In this document: in pieces, positions 8,879 through 18,675 of the stretch
Numbering within the stretch: the first letter of the stretch is position 1
Layout of the letters: every line of letters starts with the position of its first letter
Source: Salinisphaera shabanensis E1L3A
GTDB lineage: Bacteria; Pseudomonadota; Gammaproteobacteria; Nevskiales; Salinisphaeraceae
Length of the DNA: 64,000 nt
Assembly (NCBI RefSeq): GCF_000215955.2
Contig: NZ_AFNV02000009.1
Span: 1-64,000, forward strand
Direction of reading: 5' to 3'
The notes under the pieces: generated by a model
The model's database searches: none
What the model was told of the DNA's origin: nothing
Seen by the model: only the letters and a program-made list of their open reading frames with translations
Translations under genes and position numbers: made by a program

Positions 8879-8895
8879 GAAGTCACGAGTATCTG

Positions 8896-8936
8896 TTTAT
8901 AGTATTTTTTTTTACCGTGCAAGCCGTTCATGAACG
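8896..8936 (-). promoter_or_regulatory. Candidate porin promoter with upstream palindrome
   Basis: On the minus strand CTTGCA (8918-8923) and TATAAA (8896-8901) are separated by 16 bp within an AT-rich stretch. The perfect palindrome CGTTCATGAACG at 8925-8936 lies immediately upstream of the -35 element, a position suited to a regulator. Confidence 0.4.
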
Positions 8937-9394
8937 ACCGTTTCATTTTTATGATCGAAACATAAAACGTGTCTTTTCACACTTGCTTTTGCTGATGTTA
9001 ATGGATTGTTTTTACGCTGATTATTCGAATTTTATGGCGCATTGCAGCACGCCACTCGACTTTAATCGAATGCACGATACAGGCGCCGATGTGCATTGCA
9101 GCATGCGCATAAGGCCGGTCCACTAACCGCTACTCGAAATAAACGCCAAGTCCGCTTGCGAGCCGAGGGAAGCGGACAGTTCTTTGACGATCGAGGCCAT
9201 GCACAAGCCCGTTCGCGCGATCCGTTGAATCATCAACGGCACCACATCCAATGCGACGGCCCGGGCCAGAGCTCCACACGTCTGATACTGCCCTGTTTCA
9301 GTGGTCCACAGGGCCATGAATACGTCTCACATAACTCCTCGTCTTGGGCGCAACGGCGACACAGCCTAGACTGAGCCGCTTCTGCGCGTTATCG
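8937..9394. other. Intergenic region upstream of recC
   Basis: AT-rich to about 9070, then ordinary composition. A small inverted repeat CCGTTGA-ATCA-TCAACGG lies at about 9224-9241. No gene with recognisable content is seen on either strand. Confidence 0.4.
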
Positions 9395-12300
9395 ATGCCC
9401 CGGCGAATGTTCTATCTCTACCATCACAACGATCTGTCGCGCCTGGCGGAACTGTTCGGCGCGTTGCGACGCAATCGCCCGGCACCGCCGCTGGCGCGCG
9501 ATACCGTGCTCGCGCCCAATGCCGGCATCGGCCGCTGGTTGCGTATCCAGCTGGCCGAAAGCGAGGGCATCGCCGCGAATATCGACGGTCGTCTGCCCGG
9601 CGAGTTCATCTGGGAACTGCTGCATGCCGTCATCGACGATGCCGATGCCGGCGATCATTTCGAAGCCGACTGCCTACCCTGGCATCTCTATGTTGCGCTA
9701 CCGGCGATGGCGCAGGAGATATCGGCCATCGCCGATTACCTGGGCGATCCGGTCGACGAGGTACGCCGCTATCAGCTGGCCCGCCAACTCGCCGACGTGT
9801 TCGATCAATACCTTGTCTACCGCGCCGACATGCTCGCGCGCTGGGAAAGCGGCGAGACGCCCGGCCACAACCCCGGCCGTTGGCAGGCCGAAGTCTGGCG
9901 CTGGCTCACCCGCGACGAGCGCCTCGGCACGCGTCACCGGGCGCGCGTACTGACCGAGTTCATCCAGCGCCTTGCAACCGACCGCGCTTTGCAACGCCGC
10001 GTTGTCGAGCAATGTCCCGATCCGTTGTACTGCTTTGGTCTGGTCGCGCTGGCGCCGGACCACCTGCGCCTGCTCTATGCATTGGCCGAACATATCGATG
10101 TTCATTTTCTCCTGCCCAACCCGAGCGAAGCGTATTGGGGCGATATCACCGCCGGACGTCTACCGCTCGAACTGCCGGATGCGGATGCCGGCGATAGCGC
10201 CGCCCTGCTGCCGGGCGAAGCGTTGGTCGAAGCCGGGCATCCATTGCTCTCCGCACTGGGCCGCATGGCGCGCGACACTGTACGCGTCCTGTATTCCGAT
10301 GAATTCGCCGGCATGATCGAGCCCGAGCTGGGCGATCTGATGGCCTACGACGCGCCCGGCGACGACAGCCTGCTGCACCGTATTCAGACCGATATCGTGC
10401 ACCTGGACTGCAGCCACGCCGCCCAAGGCATCGCCGACGGCGACACCTCGTTCGAAGTGCATGCCTGTCACAGCCCGCTACGCGAGATTCAGGTACTCCA
10501 GGATCAGCTCCTCGACCGGCTCGCGGCAGACGACAAGCGCGTGGCCGCTGGCGATATCGAACCCCAGCACCGACTGGCCCCGCGCGACATCATCGTCATG
10601 CTGCCGGACGTGTCGGCCTACGCCCCCGCGATCGAGGCCGTCTTCGGCGGCGCGCCGCCCGACCGCTACCTGCCTTTCGGTCTGGCCGACCGTGCCCGCT
10701 CGGCCGCGCACCCGATTGTTACCTGTGTATCCGCCCTGCTCGATTTACCGCTGTCGCGCTGGCAGGCCAGCACCCTGCTCGATCTGCTCGCCGTCCCCGC
10801 CGTCATGCGCCGCTTCGGCCTGTCGGCCGGTGAACTGGATGCGATCACTGACTGGGTAGGCGAAGCGGGCATCCGCTGGGGCCGCGATGCCCGCCACCGC
10901 GACGAACTCGGCGCGGGCGCATTCGAACAGAACAGCTGGCGTTTCGGGCTCGACCGCCTGTTGCTGGGCGTGGCCCAGTCCGACGACGAAACGCTCACCG
11001 CCGGAGTCGCCCCCTGGGCGGATCTGGAAGGCGGCATTACCGCCGCACTCGGCAAACTGTGGCGCTTCGAACACACGCTGGCCGATACCGCCGACGCACT
11101 GGCGCAATCCGCCACGCCCGGCGAATGGCAGACCCGGCTCAACACGCTGCTCGACGCACTCATCGAACCCGCAGCCGACGCGCCCGATGAACAACGCGCG
11201 GTCGACAGCCTGCGTAACGTCTTTGCGCGTTTCGAAACTGCGGAACGCTGTACCCAGACACGCCCGCTCGCTGCCGATCGCCGTATCTCCTGGCCGGCCG
11301 TGCGCGATATGTTGCGTGCGACGCTCGAATCCGCCGCCGAACGCCAGCCCTTTCTGGCCGGCGGCATCACCTTCTGCGGCATGGTGCCGCTACGCGCGGT
11401 GCCATTTCGCATGGTCTGCGTGCTGGGCATGAACGATGACGCATTCCCGCGCCAGGACACCGCGCGCGCCTTTAACGTCATGTTCGATGCACCGCGCCTG
11501 GGCGATCGAAATATTCGCGACGACGATCGGCTGCTGTTTCTACAGGCGCTCACCGCCGCGCGCAACACCTTCTATATCAGCTATATCGGCCAGGACATGC
11601 ACAGCGGTGAAAACCTGCCGCCCTCGCCGATCGTCGGCGAAACACTGGAGTTCGTGCATCGCACTTATTTTCGCGACCATAGCGCGAAGGCGTTTCGGCA
11701 CCAGCTCGTTCACGAACAGCCCATGCAACCGTTCTCGCCCCGTTATTTCACGCCGAATGAGACGGATCCACGCGTATTCACCTTTGCCGGCGACTGGCGC
11801 GACGCTACCCGCGCCGCCATCAGCCCGCGTGCCGCTCGCACGCCCCTGCTCGATAACAGCACGGCACCGGTACGCGAGCCGCTGGAAGCGATTGACCTCG
11901 AAAGCCTCAAGCGCTTTTTCGACCACCCGCCACGCGCCTTCTTTCGCGAACGCGTGAAACTCAATCTCGAAATCGACGACCACCGCCTCGACGACGCCGA
12001 ACCGATCGCCCTCGATCCGCTCGCGGCCGCCCACCTTAGGCAGCGCCTGTTCGACAGTGCCGATGTCGGCGAACTAAACGCCATCGATCTCGAACCCACA
12101 GCGCTTGAACGGGCCCGCGGCACCTTGCCCCCGCCACCGCTGGCCGACGTCAACTACGCCGATCAGGCCGAGGCAGTGAATACGCTGTTACCGATCTGGC
12201 AAACATGGAAGGCACAGGGCACGCCGACCACCGTAGACATCGATCTGGCAATCGCCGGTATGCGTGTCACCGGGCGCGTACCGCAGCTCTGGCCGGATGC

Positions 12301-12787
12301 CTTGCGACGCCTGCGTACCGGCAAGCTCAAGACCCGTTTCCGGCTGCGCTACTGGATCGACTATCTTGCCGTCGTCGCCGCCGGCCACGATGTTTCTCTG
12401 GAAATGGCCGGCTTTGCGCCGAAGAAAAAGACGCTCGAAGTCGCCCACTACGCAGGACAAATCGATCAACAAACCGCCGAAACCACGCTGGCCGATCTGA
12501 TCGCGATCTACAATGCCGGCCAATGCCAACCGCTGGCGTATCACCCCGACCTCGACGACGAATACGACCCGGCTCAGAACAAGGCATTCGACAACGTCAG
12601 CTTTCGCTTCAAGCCGGATGCCTACTTCCCGCACCATCTCATTCGCGACCCGTATTTCCTGCGGCTGCTCGGCGACGATGACGCACCGCTGGGCGAAAGC
12701 GCCGACAACAGCGTGTTCATTCAGGCCATCGAAGCAATCAGCGGCCCGATGAACGCCGCCCTGCAATCGGTCGAACCCGGGCCCTGA
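9395..12787 (+). CDS. recC: Exodeoxyribonuclease V subunit gamma (RecC)
   Basis: A 1130-residue protein, close to the usual RecC length of about 1120. RecC is the scaffold of the RecBCD helicase-nuclease that processes double-strand breaks and degrades foreign linear DNA; it also recognises Chi. The N-terminus (MFYLYHHNDLSRLAELF, then the GIGRWLRIQLAESEGIAANIDGRLPGEFIWELL block) matches the inactive helicase domain 1A of RecC. The LGMNDDAFPRQDTARAFN and DDRLLFLQALTAARN stretches match the UvrD-like second half. Start ATG 9395 is chosen; ATG 9407 fits the family start equally well. recB and recD follow on the same strand, with one unrelated gene between recC and recB. Confidence 0.95.
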   Translation: MPRRMFYLYHHNDLSRLAELFGALRRNRPAPPLARDTVLAPNAGIGRWLRIQLAESEGIAANIDGRLPGEFIWELLHAVIDDADAGDHFEADCLPWHLYVALPAMAQEISAIADYLGDPVDEVRRYQLARQLADVFDQYLVYRADMLARWESGETPGHNPGRWQAEVWRWLTRDERLGTRHRARVLTEFIQRLATDRALQRRVVEQCPDPLYCFGLVALAPDHLRLLYALAEHIDVHFLLPNPSEAYWGDITAGRLPLELPDADAGDSAALLPGEALVEAGHPLLSALGRMARDTVRVLYSDEFAGMIEPELGDLMAYDAPGDDSLLHRIQTDIVHLDCSHAAQGIADGDTSFEVHACHSPLREIQVLQDQLLDRLAADDKRVAAGDIEPQHRLAPRDIIVMLPDVSAYAPAIEAVFGGAPPDRYLPFGLADRARSAAHPIVTCVSALLDLPLSRWQASTLLDLLAVPAVMRRFGLSAGELDAITDWVGEAGIRWGRDARHRDELGAGAFEQNSWRFGLDRLLLGVAQSDDETLTAGVAPWADLEGGITAALGKLWRFEHTLADTADALAQSATPGEWQTRLNTLLDALIEPAADAPDEQRAVDSLRNVFARFETAERCTQTRPLAADRRISWPAVRDMLRATLESAAERQPFLAGGITFCGMVPLRAVPFRMVCVLGMNDDAFPRQDTARAFNVMFDAPRLGDRNIRDDDRLLFLQALTAARNTFYISYIGQDMHSGENLPPSPIVGETLEFVHRTYFRDHSAKAFRHQLVHEQPMQPFSPRYFTPNETDPRVFTFAGDWRDATRAAISPRAARTPLLDNSTAPVREPLEAIDLESLKRFFDHPPRAFFRERVKLNLEIDDHRLDDAEPIALDPLAAAHLRQRLFDSADVGELNAIDLEPTALERARGTLPPPPLADVNYADQAEAVNTLLPIWQTWKAQGTPTTVDIDLAIAGMRVTGRVPQLWPDALRRLRTGKLKTRFRLRYWIDYLAVVAAGHDVSLEMAGFAPKKKTLEVAHYAGQIDQQTAETTLADLIAIYNAGQCQPLAYHPDLDDEYDPAQNKAFDNVSFRFKPDAYFPHHLIRDPYFLRLLGDDDAPLGESADNSVFIQAIEAISGPMNAALQSVEPGP

Positions 12788-12861
12788 ACGGGCGGCGGTC
12801 GGAAGTACACGAAAGCCACTTAACGTGCAGCGCGACTGAAACAACGAGGACAACGGCGGGC

Positions 12862-13944
12862 GTGAAATATTATCGGATTCTGGCGTTTGGGCTTATCGCG
12901 GCCGCGGGGCTCGGCCTGGCGTTTGCGAACCTGCTTTCGCTGATTTCCAGCGATATCTGGTGGATTCGCATCACCGATTTCCCGCGTCTGCAGAGCGCGT
13001 CGGCTCTGGCCATCCTTGTGGCATGCACAGCCTGCTTCCTTGGCCGATATCGACGCGCGAGCATGGCACTGATCGCCCTCATGCTCGCCACCTTGATTTA
13101 TCACGCCGTGGTACTGCTGCCGTACATGCCGCTGCACGGCACGCTGACACATGCCGCATGCACACCCGAAAAACGCTTCACGGTCATGGTCGCCAATGTG
13201 CGTTTTCACAACGACCCGAACGGGCGGCTGATCGAACAGGTGCGGCGCTATAAACCCGATGTGTTCGTCGTGCTCGAAGTCAACGACGCGTGGGTGAACG
13301 CGCTTTCGCCACTCGAACGGTCCATGCCGTATACGATCACCCACACCACGGGTTCGTATTTTGGTATCGCCCTGTATTCGCGCCTGCCGCTGCATTCGAG
13401 CGAGGTGCGCTATCTCGCCGGGCAGGATACGCCGCAGATCGTGACCGAGGTCGAACTGCCTACCGGCGAACGTATCGATTTTCTCGGCATTCATCCACGG
13501 CCGCCGCATCCGTCGCAATCCGCGCTTGGGCGCGATGCGGTCTTGCTCAAGGCCGGGCTGCTTCTCAACGACAGCGATCGCCCCGGCGTAATCGCCGGCG
13601 ACCTGAATGCCACCCCGTGGGAACGCGCCGTGAACCAGATGCGCGAGATCGGCCGTCTGGTCGATCCACGCCAGGGCTACGGCTTTCTGCCGACCTACGA
13701 CGCCCAATCCTGGTGGATGCGCTGGCCGCTCGACCATGTGTTCTACGAGGCCGGCTTCGATGCCATCGAACTGATCCGCGGTGACGACTTCGGCTCCGAT
13801 CACTTCCCCTACGTCGCCCGCCTGTGCCGAGTCGACCAACGCGATAGCGAAAACCGCGACAAACCAGACGACGACACTATGCGCGCCGCACGCGCCACCA
13901 TCGAACGCGCCCGTGCCCAGGCCGGGTCCGCATCCGCCGGTTGA
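12862..13944 (+). CDS. Membrane-anchored endonuclease/exonuclease/phosphatase family protein
   Basis: A 360-residue protein. Three hydrophobic segments at about residues 5-28, 45-62 and 68-92 anchor it in the membrane. An EEP-fold domain covers about 105-330, with its diagnostic residues in order: MVANVR (Asn), LEVND (metal Glu), GIHPRPPH (His), AGDLNATPW (Asp and Asn), PLDHVF (Asp) and GSDHFP (catalytic Asp-His). The fold cleaves phosphodiesters in DNA, sphingolipids or inositol phosphates, and membrane-anchored bacterial members are largely uncharacterised. The start is GTG at 12862. The gene lies between recC and recB on the same strand, with 74 bp and 170 bp gaps. A link to DNA processing is possible but only positional. 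Confidence 0.85.
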   Translation: MKYYRILAFGLIAAAGLGLAFANLLSLISSDIWWIRITDFPRLQSASALAILVACTACFLGRYRRASMALIALMLATLIYHAVVLLPYMPLHGTLTHAACTPEKRFTVMVANVRFHNDPNGRLIEQVRRYKPDVFVVLEVNDAWVNALSPLERSMPYTITHTTGSYFGIALYSRLPLHSSEVRYLAGQDTPQIVTEVELPTGERIDFLGIHPRPPHPSQSALGRDAVLLKAGLLLNDSDRPGVIAGDLNATPWERAVNQMREIGRLVDPRQGYGFLPTYDAQSWWMRWPLDHVFYEAGFDAIELIRGDDFGSDHFPYVARLCRVDQRDSENRDKPDDDTMRAARATIERARAQAGSASAG

Positions 13945-14114
13945 TGCTCGATCATGCCACCGCTGCGAGCCCGGCTCGCCAACCACGCCACGGGGACGCT
14001 AGCCTACGGGCAGATTCATCAGGCCGCTTAATCATCATGCCCTGCTTTGTAATCGACGCCGGCCCGCCTAGCCTGCGTCGGTGCAGCCGTTTTCTCGACC
14101 GCGAACCCAACTGA

Positions 14115-17100
14115 ATGCGCACTACTCAGCCTTTCGATGCCGCAACGCTGCCTCTGCACGGCCTGCGCCTGATCGAGGCCAGCGCCGGCACGGGCAAGAC
14201 CTTCAGCCTGGCCGGGCTTTATCTGCGACTTATCGTCGAAGAACGCGCCAGCGTGCGCGAAATTCTGGTGATGACCTTCACGCGCGCGGCCACCCAGGAA
14301 TTGCGCGAACGCATTCGCGCGCGGCTGGCCGATGCGGCGCGTATTGCCCATGCACCGGAACATGCCATCGCCGGTAACGCCGAGCACGATTTCACTCGAC
14401 GCATTCTCGACAACAGCGACGAAGACGCGGCAGCGCTGGCACGCCGACTGGCAGACGCCGCCGCCCGCGTGGACGAAGCCACCATCGTCACCATCCACGG
14501 CTTTGCCCAGCGTGCGGCCACCGAAAACGCATTCGAATCCGCGCTCGCCTTCGATCGCGGCGACCCCATCGACGACCCGTCGATCTATCGCGAAGCCGCC
14601 GCCGACTATTGGCGGGAACACGTGTTCGGCACGGCCGCCGATGCCGGCGACACGCTCGCGCTCTGGCCCTCGCCCGACGCGCTGTATGCCACGCTCGCAC
14701 CGATTTTGGCCCGTCCGCATGTACGCCTCGCCGGAATTGACCACCAGCGCATGGCCACGCTCGGCGAAGAACTGGCACACCACTGGCCCGGGACGGCAGA
14801 GACGTTGTCGAAGACGCTGGCCGAAGCGGTCGAGGCCGATGCCCTGCTCAAGAGCGCGGATCTCTACAAAGCACTCGCCGCGATCGACGATATCGAAGCC
14901 GAGATTCAGGCGATCGATCAGCGTATTGGCAACGCCATCGCCGCCGGCTCGGCCCCGACCCTGCCGGACTGGGTGCGCGCCCTCGCCGTGCCCGCGCCGC
15001 ACTTCAAGAAAGCCGCCAAACACCAGGCGTATGCCGAACCGCTCGCCGAGCTCCCGGCACTGGCGATTCTGGCGGAACTACAACCGCTGGCCCGGCTGAT
15101 CGCGATCGACGCGGCCGCGCAGGCGGTGCGCGCCCGGGCTGCCCAACGCAAGATCGAGCGTCGCCAATACAGCTTCGACGACCTCATCGCCGCCCTGCAT
15201 GCCGCGCTGAATACCCCGGGCACCGGCGATACGCTCGCCGATGCCCTGCACGACCGCTGGCCCTATGCACTGGTGGACGAATTCCAGGATACCGACCCGC
15301 TGCAGTACGCCAGCCTGTCGCGCATCTATCTGCACACGCCGCGCGAACGCGGCGCGCTGCTGCTCATCGGCGACCCCAAACAGGCGATCTACGGGTTTCG
15401 CGGCGGCGATATCTATGCCTATCTCGCCGCCGCCCAGGCCGCAGGCGATGCGCGCTATACGCTCACCACCAACTTTCGCTCCACCCAGCCCGTACTCGAT
15501 GCAATCGAAGCACTCTACGGCGTGCCGGATGACGCCCCGTTCCTCGTCGACGCGATCGATTTCCCGCATGTCGAGGCCGGGCGGTCGCGCGACGACAAAC
15601 GCATCGTCGGCGCCGACGGCCAGGCACTGTCCGCGCTCACCGTCTGGCAGCTGACCGGCGGCAAGGGCACCAAAGGCGAAGACCGCCCGCTGCTCGTCGA
15701 CCACACCGTGGCGGCGATCGCACAGCTGCTCGACGGCGCCACGCACTGGCAATACAGCGACGGTACAAGCCAACCCGTCGCCCCCCGCGATATCGCCGTG
15801 CTGGTGAACAGCCACCACGAGGCCACGTCTATTCAGGCCGCGCTTGCCGCCACCGGCGTCATGGCCGTCTGCCAGCATCGCGATTCGGTATTCGCCACCG
15901 AAGAAGCCGACGATCTGCGGCTCGTGCTGCGCGCCATGGCCACGCCGGACGATGCCATGGCCGTGCGTGCAGCCCAGCCCACGGCACTGATCGGCAAGCG
16001 TCTGGCCGATCTCATCGCACTCGCCGACGACGACCACGCCATGCAGCAGGCGATCGAACGTTTTCACGTACTGCACGAAGCCTGGGCCACGCGCGGCGTG
16101 CTCACGGCGCTGGAACGACTGTTCGCTGCCTGTGCGCCCGAGCTGCTGGCGCTCATCGACGGCGAGCGGCGCATGAGCAACTATCTGCAGCTGGGCGAAC
16201 TGCTTGCCAACGCCGAAGCCGAATGCTTTGGCATGGCCAGCCTCGTGCGCTGGCTCGACGAACGTATGGCCGCAGCCCTCGAAGGCACCGCCAGTGCGGT
16301 GGACGACGACAGCCAGCTGCGCCTGGAATCCGACGCCGATCTGGTACGCATCACCACCGTGCACGCGGCCAAGGGCCTGCAGTACCCGATCGTGTTCATG
16401 CCGTTCGCGCTCTGGCTGGGCACCGCGGGCGCACCGGACAAACCGCCGCTGATCTTTCACGACGCCAACGGTCACGCCATGATCGACCTGGTGGGTGACG
16501 ACGACGCCCACCGCGAACAGGCCGTACTCGAAGCCCGCTCGGAAGCACTGCGCCTGCTCTATGTCGCGCTCACCCGGGCCGAACAGGCGTTAATCGTTGG
16601 CTGGCGCGATGCCTCCACGACGCGTAGCAGCGCCCTGGCGAACCTGATCGCCCGCGGCGATCAGAACGCAGATGCCGCGCTCGAACAACTCGCCCGTGAG
16701 CAGCCGATTACCATCGAACCCATCGATGCCGAACGTACCCCACCCGCTATCGAACGCCGCGCGCCGTCGACCGTCGATACATTGACCGAAGCGCGCAGCG
16801 ATCTGCCCGCAGCGCGCCTGCGCTGGTCGACCTACAGCTTCTCGCGGCTCGCCCATGCGCCCGCCGACAACCGGCCAGCCGAACTACCCGAGGCCGGCGC
16901 CGAAGACGAACTGACCGCGGCCCCCGCGGAAACCCGGACGGCCGACGCCGAAGGCACGCTGCCCCGACTGGACGCCCGACTGGCCGGCGTACGGTTCGGC
17001 TCGGCGGTGCACGATGTGCTCGAAGAATGGGTCGGCAACGCAAAGCGCAAAACCTGGCCGGCACCCGGCGACGCCCTGACCGCCGAGCAGCACGCCTTTC

Positions 17101-17744
17101 TGGTCAAGACCCTGCGCCAATACGGCCTGATCGGCGACGACGAAAGCGACCCGCGTATCGACGACACCGCCGCCCTCGTCGGCCGTACCGTCCATACGCC
17201 GCTCCCCGAGCTCGGCCCGCTGGCCGGGTTGCAACACCACCAAACGCTCGCCGAAATGGAGTTCATGCTGCGCCTGCGCGGCAACCGCCTTGGCGCGCTC
17301 GTTGAACTGCTACGCGACGCCGGTTACCTGCCCGCCGCGCTCGGCGGCGCACCGCAACAGACGCTCTGCGGGCTGATGCAAGGGTTTATCGATCTCGTGG
17401 TGGAACACGACGACGCCTATTACATCCTCGACTACAAGACCAATCGTCTTGGCGATACGCCCGCCGCCTATAACGCCGCCGGCCTCAAACACGCCATCGG
17501 TCGGGCCCACTACGACCTGCAATACCTTATCTACACCGTCGCCCTGCACCGGCATTTACGCCAGGCGCTCGGCGACAAATACGATCCGGCGCGCCATCTC
17601 GGCGGCGTGCAGTATCTGTTCGTACGCGCCATGGACGGCCAAACGAGCGCCGGCGTTTTTTCGGACAAGCCGGATGTCGGCGTGATCGAGGCGTTGGATG
17701 GGTTGTTTGATGCCGAACAGGCGGATCAGAGTTTGACGGCATGA
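14115..17744 (+). CDS. recB: Exodeoxyribonuclease V subunit beta (RecB)
   Basis: A 1209-residue protein (family about 1180). This is the 3'-5' helicase and sole nuclease of RecBCD. Walker A EASAGTGKT is at residues 21-29 and the Walker B region VDEFQDTDPLQ near 385. LIGDPKQAIYGFRGGDIYAYL follows near 417-437, then TTVHAAKGLQYPIVFMP (motif V) and LRLLYVALTRAEQALIVG (motif VI). The C-terminal nuclease shows HHxxLAEMEF-type elements and ILDYKTN, with Asp about 1106 and Lys about 1108 as expected catalytic residues. recC is upstream. recD is not adjacent as usual but 931 bp away, across a non-coding repeat-rich spacer. Confidence 0.96.
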   Translation: MRTTQPFDAATLPLHGLRLIEASAGTGKTFSLAGLYLRLIVEERASVREILVMTFTRAATQELRERIRARLADAARIAHAPEHAIAGNAEHDFTRRILDNSDEDAAALARRLADAAARVDEATIVTIHGFAQRAATENAFESALAFDRGDPIDDPSIYREAAADYWREHVFGTAADAGDTLALWPSPDALYATLAPILARPHVRLAGIDHQRMATLGEELAHHWPGTAETLSKTLAEAVEADALLKSADLYKALAAIDDIEAEIQAIDQRIGNAIAAGSAPTLPDWVRALAVPAPHFKKAAKHQAYAEPLAELPALAILAELQPLARLIAIDAAAQAVRARAAQRKIERRQYSFDDLIAALHAALNTPGTGDTLADALHDRWPYALVDEFQDTDPLQYASLSRIYLHTPRERGALLLIGDPKQAIYGFRGGDIYAYLAAAQAAGDARYTLTTNFRSTQPVLDAIEALYGVPDDAPFLVDAIDFPHVEAGRSRDDKRIVGADGQALSALTVWQLTGGKGTKGEDRPLLVDHTVAAIAQLLDGATHWQYSDGTSQPVAPRDIAVLVNSHHEATSIQAALAATGVMAVCQHRDSVFATEEADDLRLVLRAMATPDDAMAVRAAQPTALIGKRLADLIALADDDHAMQQAIERFHVLHEAWATRGVLTALERLFAACAPELLALIDGERRMSNYLQLGELLANAEAECFGMASLVRWLDERMAAALEGTASAVDDDSQLRLESDADLVRITTVHAAKGLQYPIVFMPFALWLGTAGAPDKPPLIFHDANGHAMIDLVGDDDAHREQAVLEARSEALRLLYVALTRAEQALIVGWRDASTTRSSALANLIARGDQNADAALEQLAREQPITIEPIDAERTPPAIERRAPSTVDTLTEARSDLPAARLRWSTYSFSRLAHAPADNRPAELPEAGAEDELTAAPAETRTADAEGTLPRLDARLAGVRFGSAVHDVLEEWVGNAKRKTWPAPGDALTAEQHAFLVKTLRQYGLIGDDESDPRIDDTAALVGRTVHTPLPELGPLAGLQHHQTLAEMEFMLRLRGNRLGALVELLRDAGYLPAALGGAPQQTLCGLMQGFIDLVVEHDDAYYILDYKTNRLGDTPAAYNAAGLKHAIGRAHYDLQYLIYTVALHRHLRQALGDKYDPARHLGGVQYLFVRAMDGQTSAGVFSDKPDVGVIEALDGLFDAEQADQSLTA

Positions 17745-17953
17745 GGTCGCAACCACTCGTAGCCCAAGTAGGTCGACTTAGGCCGCAGGCCGTAAGCCGA
17801 CAACCCGGCCCGCCAGGCGGCGCTCAACCATCAGAAAGTCGTTCGTCGCCACGTGCGGGGCGCATCGCGTCACAAGTCGGCCAGCTCAAGCGACGGGGCT
17901 TTCGGCACTCACGAGTCCATCGGACCTTCTGTTTCGCGCTGCAGCGCGACCCC

Positions 17954-18503
17954 CTTTCGTTTGCTTGTCCAAACGAAAGTGGGCAAAGGAAAAGACACCC
18001 GGGTTACGCGTCGCCGCTGCGCGCCGAACCACTGCGATGCGCGGGCCGAAGGGTGCGGCCAGAACTCGGATCGCTTTCGCGATCCTCAGACATGCTGGCC
18101 GCATCGGCGCATTGCGCCGAAAACCCTTTACCCCTGTGCTTCTCGTTCGCTGCACACGGGGCCCAATACAGGCGGCTAGCTCATAGCGTTGAGTCGCTAC
18201 GGCGATGCACCGGAGTCAGGGCTAGTGGCCGCGGCCGCTCGGCATACGCTTCGCTAAGCCGACCTCTAAAAACCGTGACCTTGAGCGAGCGACAGCGACG
18301 CTTGCCTGTATTCGGGCCCCTTTGGCGTAGCGCCGCGCAGCGGAGGCGGCAAGCGGAACAAGGCGGCCGGATGTTTGAGCGCAGCGAGTTTCCGGCTGCC
18401 CCGCTTGCGGCCTTCGCTGGGCGGGAATCGATGCGAAGCATCGACGCAAGACAGGGTGTCTTTTCTCTTGGGTACTTCTCTTTGGACAAGCAAAGAGAAG
18501 TAC
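17954..18503. repeat. Non-coding element with inverted hairpin ends between recB and recD
   Basis: The left end has a perfect hairpin CTTTCGTTTG-CTTGTC-CAAACGAAAG (17954-17979) followed by AAAAGACACCC. The right end has GGGTGTCTTTTC followed by the perfect 13-bp hairpin GTACTTCTCTTTG-GACAAG-CAAAGAGAAGTAC (18472-18503). The two ends are inverted copies of one another, with complementary loops CTTGTC and GACAAG. The interior holds a smaller hairpin CGATGC-GAA-GCATCG and no gene with recognisable content, although all frames stay open for long stretches because of GC bias. Similar GGTGTCTTTTC/hairpin sequences are, from memory, common dispersed repeats in gammaproteobacteria and are often mis-annotated as proteins. 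Confidence 0.65.
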
Positions 18504-18675
18504 CTCGCACAGCAGTGCGAAACCCCGAGTACAAATCTACCCGCACAGTTGATCCAGCAACGCCGCACGTCCGAATCACGATCGCCTTGCAGCGCCAGGC
18601 GGTCGCACAACTCTCCCCATTCGCGACGTCCACCGTCCCCAAGATGTGTCGACGCCAGCGCGATCGAGGCCGCCC

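Noticed and set aside
9224-9241. FNR-type box upstream of recC (TTGAATCATCAA)
   Set aside because: The half-sites are separated by 4 instead of 6 bp, so the 14-bp spacing of FNR/Dnr sites is not met. It is just a small hairpin.
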